Below are positions 1 to 5,319 of a stretch of DNA of 64,000 nucleotides, piece by piece. The DNA comes from BJHL01 sp040378885 (GTDB lineage: Bacteria > Planctomycetota > Phycisphaerae > Phycisphaerales > UBA1924): the NCBI GenBank assembly GCA_046316615.1, contig JBKDAN010000064.1, positions 1 through 64,000 of the forward strand. The letters are read 5' to 3'. The notes under the pieces are model-generated. The model saw only the letters and a list, made by a program, of their open reading frames with translations, was not told the DNA's origin and made no database searches. The position numbers were made by a program, and so were the translations under genes. Position 1 is the stretch's first letter; the number at the start of each line of letters is the position of its first letter.

Positions 1-11
1 GTCACGTTGCA

Positions 12-68
12 GGCGTGATCTGTCATCTTCAAGGCGTGATCTGTCATGTTGCGGGCGTGATCTGTGAC
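12..68. repeat. 21-bp-period tandem repeat
   Basis: Three copies of GGCGTGATCTGT followed by CA or GA start at 12, 33 and 54, an exact period of 21 bp (two helical turns). The intervening 6-7 bases vary. It may continue upstream of the window. The spacing would suit cooperative protein binding, but no function can be assigned. Confidence 0.7.
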
Positions 69-201
69 AGATCATGTGTGATTGGACCTTGGGGGGAAGG
101 CATTGGGCATTGGGGATTGGGCATTGGTGGACGGCATCGCGTGATTCCCGCGCGGGTGCGCTCGGGTGGTTTGTCATCGCGAAGCGATGCATTGTGCGTA
201 G

Positions 202-230
202 CCGGGGGTTGAGCGGAGCGAAACCCCCGG
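202..230 (+). repeat. 29-bp hairpin repeat, copy 1
   Basis: CCGGGGGTT and AACCCCCGG form the stem around an 11-base loop, GAGCGGAGCGA. The complete 29 bp recur as an exact reverse complement at 332-360. Confidence 0.85.
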
Positions 231-331
231 GATGCGCGAGATGAGGCGCGCGCACCGCGTAGCGGTGCCGGTGAGCGCAGGGCGGGATCAACCTGCACCG
301 CTGCGCGGTGCATCTGTGCGCGATCCATCGT

Positions 332-360
332 CCGGGGGTTTCGCTCCGCTCAACCCCCGG
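332..360 (-). repeat. 29-bp hairpin repeat, copy 2
   Basis: This is an exact reverse complement of 202-230. The 101 bp between the copies hold two further short hairpins, so the pair forms the core of the nested palindrome. Confidence 0.85.
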
Positions 361-482
361 CTATTGAACATCGTCGCTTCGCGACGCAAGGCACTCGCGT
401 CATGAAGTAGATCGTGAAACTTGAACCCAATGCCCCTTGCCCAATTCCCAATGCCCGCTGTCTCCCCTTCGCTCACTCGCTC

Positions 483-533
483 TTTCTTCTCTGCGCTCTC
501 TGCGGGCTCCGTGGTGAACCTGCCATTGGCCTT
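483..533 (+). repeat. 51-bp dispersed repeat, copy 1
   Basis: The core reads GCGCTCTCTGCGGGCTC then GTGGTGAACCTG. The copy at 1428-1478 differs at about four of 51 positions and is in the same orientation, so the two directly flank the gene at 620-1423. A diverged, inverted relative lies at 60662-60700. Confidence 0.8.
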
Positions 534-619
534 GGGGTTCGGCAGCATTCGGATCGAAGGTACATGGACGGGCATGCAGGCTGTGGCGATACAGTGTGCG
601 AACTTCAGGGGAGCGATGC

Positions 620-1423
620 GTGGTGCAAGTGAAAGCGGAGCATGTTGGTCGCGGGCCGCGAGCGGCGATGGTGTGGAGCGTGTGGGCGGTGCTGTTTGTG
701 CTCAGTGCGGTGGGGTTTTCGTGGTGTTTCAACGTCACGTATATGACGGTGCTGGGACACATGCACGAGTCGATTGCGCGCACACATGCACGCATCAATC
801 AAGAACTGGAGTTGGGAACGCGGCAAGGGGACCCCGCAGATCCGTTTCGTGGATACACGCCGATGGAACAACGCACGCTGCGCCGCCTCTACGCGTATGG
901 CATTGGCTATGACTTCCGTTGGCAATGGGAGCGGCCCGGCAACAACATGGCAAACGTGTATCACTGGACAGCGATTCTCTTTGTGCTGCTGTGTCCGCCA
1001 GTTGCGTTTGTATTGCTGCGGTTCGCACGATCGCGGCTACACCTGTGCGCGCTCGATTATGATGAGCGAATGTTCCAGCTTCGCATGGTGATGCGGCTGG
1101 CGGTGCCGCTGATGGTACTCGCGGCGGGTGGCGGCGCGTTGGCGGCGGCGGGATTGACGGGCACGCGGCTCTTGCAGATTCGCTATCAACCTGATTTCAA
1201 CGACGACCTGGCTGGGGGCCAGATTGTCAGGTATCACCGCGACTATCTCGGTCGCGGCATTGCGACGTTCATCAGTTGCGCGGCGATGCTTGCGATTGTG
1301 ACGTGGGGCTTGTATCCGTTTTTCGCCCGGCGCACGCTCAAGCAGTTGGGGCGATGTGCCAAGTGCGCGTATCCACGCGGTGACAACACCACGTGCCCCG
1401 AGTGCGGCTCATCGCACGCGTGA
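620..1423 (+). CDS. Membrane protein with C-terminal zinc ribbon
   Basis: A predicted integral membrane protein of about 267 residues with no recognised enzymatic domain. Hydrophobic segments lie near residues 17-38, 116-134, 160-178 and 213-232. A long, partly charged loop between the first two probably faces outward. The C-terminus carries Cys246-x2-Cys249 and Cys259-x2-Cys262, a compact rubredoxin-like zinc ribbon expected in the cytoplasm. The same module, placed at the N-terminus, occurs in the products at 24381, 25207 and 25979. The GTG at 620 is chosen because GGGGAG sits six bases upstream; GTG at 596 and ATG at 668 are alternatives. The gene lies between two direct copies of a 51-bp repeat. 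Function is unknown. Confidence 0.7.
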   Translation: MVQVKAEHVGRGPRAAMVWSVWAVLFVLSAVGFSWCFNVTYMTVLGHMHESIARTHARINQELELGTRQGDPADPFRGYTPMEQRTLRRLYAYGIGYDFRWQWERPGNNMANVYHWTAILFVLLCPPVAFVLLRFARSRLHLCALDYDERMFQLRMVMRLAVPLMVLAAGGGALAAAGLTGTRLLQIRYQPDFNDDLAGGQIVRYHRDYLGRGIATFISCAAMLAIVTWGLYPFFARRTLKQLGRCAKCAYPRGDNTTCPECGSSHA

Positions 1424-1427
1424 GTGC

Positions 1428-1478
1428 TTTCTTCTCAGCGCTCTCTGCGGGCTCTGTGGTGAACCTGTCTTTGGCCTT
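1428..1478 (+). repeat. 51-bp dispersed repeat, copy 2
   Basis: This is the second copy of the repeat at 483-533. It begins five bases after the stop codon of the zinc-ribbon membrane protein. It is followed by the hairpin AACGGGCT-CAA-AGCCCGTT at 1491-1509. Confidence 0.8.
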
Positions 1479-1490
1479 TCTGTATGACCG

Positions 1491-1509
1491 AACGGGCTCA
1501 AAGCCCGTT
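1491..1509. repeat. GGGCT-CAA-AGCCC hairpin
   Basis: AACGGGCT and AGCCCGTT form an 8-bp stem with a three-base loop. A short T run follows, so it could end transcription of the upstream gene, though it reads more like a dispersed palindromic repeat. Confidence 0.55.
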
Positions 1510-1530
1510 TCACCGGGGAAGTTGGCTTCA

Positions 1531-1565
1531 CTTCGTGCCTTCGTGCCCGCGTGCCTTCGTGCCTC
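1531..1565 (+). repeat. CTTCGTGC unit array
   Basis: About four degenerate copies of the 8-bp unit CTTCGTGC lie immediately upstream of the promoter box and start codon of the next gene. It is one of several short-unit arrays in the window; no inverted partner is seen nearby. Confidence 0.7.
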
Positions 1566-1584
1566 GCCCCGTCACTTCCCCGGC

Positions 1585-1590
1585 TATCTT
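1585..1590 (+). promoter_or_regulatory. TANNNT box (TATCTT), 6 nt before ATG
   Basis: TATCTT ends six bases before the ATG at 1597, with no Shine-Dalgarno sequence between. The same geometry recurs at many genes here and suggests a -10 element for a leaderless mRNA. Confidence 0.55.
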
Positions 1591-1596
1591 TCTCCC

Positions 1597-2304
1597 ATGA
1601 GCACTTTCCAGGCACCGGGCGGGACATTTGGCGTGAACCCTGAGCCGCAGAAGCAGGCGGGGAGCAACTGGGCGGGGGTTGCCGGATTTGTGGTGGCACT
1701 CATCAGTCTGGTGGCGTGCTGCGTGCCTTATGTGAACATCGGGTTTGCGGGGCTTGCGTTGATTTTGTGCGTGGTGGGTCTGTTCCACGCCAAGAAGGGG
1801 CTGGCGATTGCGGGGCTGGTGATCAGTCTTGTGGTGCTGGTGCTCGCGATTCTGTGGACGATCTTTGTGGGCATGATGACGAGCGCGTTCAAGCCGATGG
1901 GCTTGTTCGGCAGTTTCAAGGCGTTCGCGACGGTCGCGGCGGTGGAGGAATACGCCAAGGCGAACAACGGCGTGATTCCGGCGGACCTGGCGAGCACGGG
2001 GCAGGACCAGAGCATGTTCACCGATGGCTGGGACACGCCGTTTGAATACACGGCCCGCGGCGACAATACGTACACGGTTGTGTCGGCGGGGCCCGACAAG
2101 CAGGTGGGCACGAGCGACGACATCGACATCGGGCAGGGCTTGCGCGAGAAGGGCATGGGCGAAGGCTTCCCCAACTTGCGTGCGCTGACGGACGCGGCGA
2201 CGCCGACGCCTGAACTGCCTCCGGTGGATGGCGAAACGCCCGCGCCCGACGCGACCACGCCTCCGGCGGAAGGTGAAAAGCCCGCGGGCGAAGGGCCAGC
2301 GTGA
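1597..2304 (+). CDS. DUF4190-like membrane protein with GspG-like C-terminus
   Basis: A protein of 235 residues. After a short polar N-terminus there are two adjacent hydrophobic segments (about residues 28-85), laid out as in DUF4190 proteins. The C-terminal half contains D-G-W-D-T-P-F-E-Y and a later S-A-G-P-D-K-Q-V-G-T-S-D-D pattern, which closely resembles the calcium-binding end of type II secretion pseudopilins (GspG). The tail is Pro/Glu/Ala-rich. There is no prepilin N-methylation motif, so it is not itself a pseudopilin; the domain is probably displayed outside the membrane. The ATG at 1597 is supported by the TATCTT box. The next gene starts 9 bp downstream, so the two may be cotranscribed. 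Confidence 0.75.
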   Translation: MSTFQAPGGTFGVNPEPQKQAGSNWAGVAGFVVALISLVACCVPYVNIGFAGLALILCVVGLFHAKKGLAIAGLVISLVVLVLAILWTIFVGMMTSAFKPMGLFGSFKAFATVAAVEEYAKANNGVIPADLASTGQDQSMFTDGWDTPFEYTARGDNTYTVVSAGPDKQVGTSDDIDIGQGLREKGMGEGFPNLRALTDAATPTPELPPVDGETPAPDATTPPAEGEKPAGEGPA

Positions 2305-2313
2305 TGCAACGCC

Positions 2314-2733
2314 ATGGCGACGCCTGAGGACAAGCTTGAGAAGGCCCAGACTCGCCCGCCCGCGAGTGATGATCAGCGGCATCGCGCGCTGCGTGCGCTC
2401 GAATCGCGGTGGGTGCTGCCGCTGGCGGCGCTGGGACTGATGAGCGTGCTGATTCTGGCGTTGTATGGCGTGCGGATCACCAGCGGGGGTATCAGGAAAG
2501 ATGGGAAGCTGGCGGTCCGCGAGGCGATGATGCTGCAGCGCGGCGGCGGGCTGATTGGATTGTCGCTGGAAGAGGCGCTGCCACTGCTGGATGGGCAGAT
2601 CATCCGGTACGCGACCGATGGCGGCGAGATGCCGGCGATTGAGTGCTCGGATGTGCCGGGGCGCAGACTGGTGATGATGCTGGAGAATGGGCGCATCACG
2701 TCGGTGCGGGTTGTGATTGACCCGCCGAAGTAG
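2314..2733 (+). CDS. Single-pass membrane protein, unknown function
   Basis: A 139-residue product. A charged N-terminus of about 32 residues is followed by one hydrophobic segment (about 33-53) and a soluble domain of about 85 residues containing a short G-L-S-L-E-E-A-L-P-L-L-D motif. No family is recognised. It lies 9 bp after the preceding DUF4190-like gene and is probably cotranscribed with it. It converges with the minus-strand gene at 2778. Confidence 0.7.
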   Translation: MATPEDKLEKAQTRPPASDDQRHRALRALESRWVLPLAALGLMSVLILALYGVRITSGGIRKDGKLAVREAMMLQRGGGLIGLSLEEALPLLDGQIIRYATDGGEMPAIECSDVPGRRLVMMLENGRITSVRVVIDPPK

Positions 2734-2777
2734 AGCAGTGTGACGTGCGTGCGTGCAGTGCGTGCGAGGCGCGACGC

Positions 2778-3887
2778 TTAGCCCGCGGTCTTGTCCTTGG
2801 CGCGGAGAATGAGGGCCAGCAGCGTGTCGCGGCTCTTGATGATGCCTTCGGTCAGGTCGCCCGTGCCTCGGTAATCCACCGCGAGCGGGCCGTCGTAACC
2901 GACGGCGGCGATGGCTTCGACCAGCGGGAAGAGGTCGTAGGGCTCGTGACGCAGGGCGACGAGCTTGGGAGGCAGATCGTCGTCCAGCGCTTCACCCATG
3001 AGGGCGGCGATTTCGGCGTCCAACTCTTCATCATCGATGTCGTCGATCTCGTCGTCTTCGACTTCGGCCACTTCGACGGGCGGGGGGGTCGCGGCCTTCT
3101 TGCCCTTCTTGAGCGTGCCGCCGGGCGTGGCTGCTTCGTCGGCTTCGATCTTGGTTTCGTCGGGCTTGCCCTTGCCCTTGGCGGGCTTGGCGGCGGCAGC
3201 GGGCTCGGCGAGCTTCTTGGAAGGCTTGGGGGCGGGCAGGTCGTCGAGCGGATCGGTGAGCTTGACGGTCGTGGCGCAGACGCCTGTGGCGTAGGGCGTG
3301 AGGCGGTGGAGGTAATCCACGGGCTTGGACGAGCCGGCGGCGGACTGGAAGTCGGGATAGGTGCCGATGCGGAAGCCGCCGACCTTCTTGAGTAGTTCGG
3401 TGACGCGTTCGCTCTTGCTCGTGAGGCCGTCGTGGGGCGAGATGAGCAGATTGATGTCGAGCTTTTCGGCGCGTTCGACGACGGGCTTGAGGGCGGCGGC
3501 GACGCGAACGAGCGCGGCGTCGTCATCGGGCGCGGCGACTTTTATGGCGGCGGCGGAGCAGCCGAGAATCTGCGCAGCTTCGACGACTTTGCGGGCGCGT
3601 GTGGTGGCGGCGGTCACGTCGGCGTCTTTGGTGCTGCCGAAGTTCTGCGGGTCGTACTCGACGAGCAGCAGGCACGCGGCGCCTGCGCGGTCTGCACGCT
3701 CCCGGATGGCTTCCAGGCGAGCGCGGTCGGCGCCGGCGAGGAGATCGGTGGAAAGCGTGAGGCCGGAAAGGCCCAGCACCTCGCGCGCATGGCGCGGCAA
3801 ATCGAGCATGTCGAGCGCGGGCTTCTTGCCCTTCCCGGCAGGCACGAGCATAGAACGCAAGCATCGAGCCGAAAGCGTGAGAATCAT
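2778..3887 (-). CDS. TIM-barrel (xylose isomerase-like) protein with charged insertion
   Basis: A protein of 369 residues that reads as a sugar phosphate isomerase/epimerase or AP-endonuclease-2-type TIM barrel. Strands typical of the fold include L-L-L-V-E-Y, I-N-L-L-I-S-P-H-D-G and a C-terminal Y-D-G-P-L-A-V-D-Y-R-G. Between about residues 215 and 290 the barrel is interrupted by an Ala/Lys/Pro-rich then strongly acidic stretch with no counterpart in ordinary family members. The expected metal ligands are not all obvious, so catalysis is uncertain. The ATG at 3887 is preferred; an upstream ATG at 3947 would add 20 unlikely residues. TACAGT lies nine bases upstream of the start. It is divergent from gcvH. 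Confidence 0.7.
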   Translation of the reverse strand: MILTLSARCLRSMLVPAGKGKKPALDMLDLPRHAREVLGLSGLTLSTDLLAGADRARLEAIRERADRAGAACLLLVEYDPQNFGSTKDADVTAATTRARKVVEAAQILGCSAAAIKVAAPDDDAALVRVAAALKPVVERAEKLDINLLISPHDGLTSKSERVTELLKKVGGFRIGTYPDFQSAAGSSKPVDYLHRLTPYATGVCATTVKLTDPLDDLPAPKPSKKLAEPAAAAKPAKGKGKPDETKIEADEAATPGGTLKKGKKAATPPPVEVAEVEDDEIDDIDDEELDAEIAALMGEALDDDLPPKLVALRHEPYDLFPLVEAIAAVGYDGPLAVDYRGTGDLTEGIIKSRDTLLALILRAKDKTAG

Positions 3888-3948
3888 GTTCGCTGGACTG
3901 TACACACGGTTGGGCCATGGCGTGAGCGCCACGTTGACGGGTTGCAAC

Positions 3949-3978
3949 TGGTCAAATCAAGGCGTGGTCAAATCAAGG
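3949..3978. repeat. 14-bp direct repeat pair, possible operator
   Basis: TGGTCAAATCAAGG occurs twice, at 3949-3962 and 3965-3978, a period of 16 bp. It lies in the gap between the divergent TIM-barrel gene and gcvH. Read on the minus strand each copy contains TTGACCA. It could be an operator or alternative -35 elements. Confidence 0.6.
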
Positions 3979-4051
3979 TGACGTCGCTACCGTCAGGCCT
4001 CTGCGGCAGTCGAAGCCGCGTGCAAGCAAACCCTTTGCGTTGGAGTGTCTC

Positions 4052-4429
4052 ATGCCCAGCCCCACCGATCGCGTTTACTCCCCGTCGCACGAATGGCACA
4101 AGGTTGAGGGTGATGTGGTGACGCTGGGCCTCACGCAGTTCGCGGTCGATCAGTTGACGGACGTGACGTACGCGGAGATGAAGAAGCCGGGCTTTGCGTT
4201 CAAGGCGGGCGACATCATCGGCGAAGTGGAGAGCGTGAAGACCACCAGCGACATCTACTGCTTTGTGGATGGCTCGATCGTTGAGACCAATAAAGCCGTG
4301 GCGGATGACCCGAGCCTGCTCAACAGCGATCCGTACGGCAAGGGCTGGCTGATCAAGGTGAAGATGACGGGCAAGGGCAAGCTGGGCGAGTGCGTGGACG
4401 GGGCCACGTACGACAAGCAGCACGGCTGA
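4052..4429 (+). CDS. gcvH: Glycine cleavage system H protein
   Basis: A 125-residue lipoyl carrier protein of the glycine cleavage complex. It shuttles the aminomethyl group between the P protein (decarboxylase), T protein (aminomethyltransferase) and L protein (lipoamide dehydrogenase) in the cytoplasm. The lipoyl attachment motif E-S-V-K-T-T-S-D is present with Lys63 as the modified residue. N-terminal H-E-W and the length also match the family. The ATG at 4052 has GGAG upstream; the ATG at 4040 would add only four residues. No gcvT or gcvP is in the window, so it stands apart from its partners. Two 14-bp direct repeats upstream may be regulatory. Confidence 0.95.
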   Translation: MPSPTDRVYSPSHEWHKVEGDVVTLGLTQFAVDQLTDVTYAEMKKPGFAFKAGDIIGEVESVKTTSDIYCFVDGSIVETNKAVADDPSLLNSDPYGKGWLIKVKMTGKGKLGECVDGATYDKQHG

Positions 4430-4434
4430 GCCAC

Positions 4435-4475
4435 AGCGATAAAGCGATAAAGCGATAAAGCTGGAAAGCGAAAAT
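4435..4475 (+). repeat. CGATAAAG array, left arm
   Basis: AGCGATAA repeats three times and ends in AAAGCGAAAAT. An inverted relative ending in the same AAAGCGAAAAT toward the centre lies at 4541-4580, leaving a 65-bp interior. Confidence 0.85.
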
Positions 4476-4540
4476 CGGAATTGGGGCGGGGTCGAATCAA
4501 GAGCGACGGGCTGCTGACGCGCATCACGCCCGGGTACATC

Positions 4541-4580
4541 CTTTCATTTTCGCTTTGTCGCTTTGCACTTTATCGCTTTC
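4541..4580 (-). repeat. CGATAAAG array, right arm
   Basis: Read on the minus strand it has the units AAAGCGATAAAG, AAAGCGACAAAG and GCGAAAAT. It runs to within five bases of the start codon at 4585 and leaves no room for a Shine-Dalgarno sequence. TATCGC within it ends eight bases before that ATG. Confidence 0.85.
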
Positions 4581-4584
4581 TCTC

Positions 4585-5319
4585 ATGCTCACCGTCTCCA
4601 ACGTGCACAAGTCATACTCAACGGGCGACCGCACAGTGCATGCACTGCGGGGTGCGTCGCTGCAGATTGATGAGCCGGGGTTCTACGCGATCATGGGGCA
4701 GAGCGGCAGCGGCAAGAGCACGCTGCTGCACTTGCTGGGCGCGCTTGATAAGCCCGACAGTGGCGAGATTGTGATCGCGGGCAAGGCGATTCACATGATG
4801 GATGACAAGGCCGCGACGGCGTTTCGACGCACGGGGCTGGGGATTGTCTTTCAGCAGTTCAACTTGATTCCGACGCTGACGGCGCGGGAGAATGTGGAAC
4901 TGCCGGGGCTGTTGGCGGGTGACAGCGCAGAGAAGCTGCGGGCGCGAAGCAGCGAACTGCTGGCGAAGCTGGGGATTGGTGAGCGCGGCGAGCATCGGCC
5001 TGATGCGCTTTCGGGGGGCGAGCAGCAGCGCGTGGCGATCGCGCGGGCGCTGCTGTACAGCCCGCCCATTCTGCTGGCGGATGAGCCCACGGGCAACTTG
5101 GACAGTGCGAGCAGTGCGAAGTTGTGGGCCTTGCTTGCGGAGATCGCGCAGGAACAGAAGATGCTCGTGGTGATGGTGACTCACGAGCCCGCGGCGGCGG
5201 TGTATTGCAAACGCATTTTCGTCATTCGCGACGGCGTCGTGAAGGACACCATCGATACGGAGGGACTGGATGCGAGCGGCGTGGCGGCTCGCTATCAGCA
5301 ATCTGTCCGAGCGGCGTAG
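4585..5319 (+). CDS. ABC transporter ATP-binding protein (LolD/MacB type)
   Basis: A 244-residue ATPase of the LolD/MacB/FtsE class that powers an FtsX-type permease. Visible motifs are Walker A G-Q-S-G-S-G-K-S (38-45), signature L-S-G-G-E-Q-Q-R, Walker B I-L-L-A-D-E-P-T-G-N-L-D and the H-loop T-H-E. The 50-bp overlap with the following permease gene implies tight translational coupling. The likely substrate is a lipoprotein or envelope component, inferred from family only. The ATG at 4585 gives the usual family N-terminus; upstream codons merely translate the CGATAAAG repeat. Confidence 0.9.
   Translation: MLTVSNVHKSYSTGDRTVHALRGASLQIDEPGFYAIMGQSGSGKSTLLHLLGALDKPDSGEIVIAGKAIHMMDDKAATAFRRTGLGIVFQQFNLIPTLTARENVELPGLLAGDSAEKLRARSSELLAKLGIGERGEHRPDALSGGEQQRVAIARALLYSPPILLADEPTGNLDSASSAKLWALLAEIAQEQKMLVVMVTHEPAAAVYCKRIFVIRDGVVKDTIDTEGLDASGVAARYQQSVRAA

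Larger units (their letters stand above)
99..460. repeat. Nested palindromic intergenic element
   Basis: The segment is an imperfect large palindrome. Outer arms made of CATTGGG-type units lie at 99-130 and, inverted, at 426-460. Inside are two inverted copies of a three-hairpin module. The left copy has CATCGC-GAA-GCGATG (175-189), a CCGGGGGTT...AACCCCCGG hairpin (202-230) and GCACCGC-GTA-GCGGTGC (252-268). The right copy has GCGGTGCA/TGCACCG (294-312), the exact reverse complement of the 29-bp hairpin (332-360) and GTCGC-TTC-GCGAC (373-385). No convincing ORF lies inside. It resembles a REPIN/MITE-like or structured-RNA element; which one is unknown. Confidence 0.75.
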
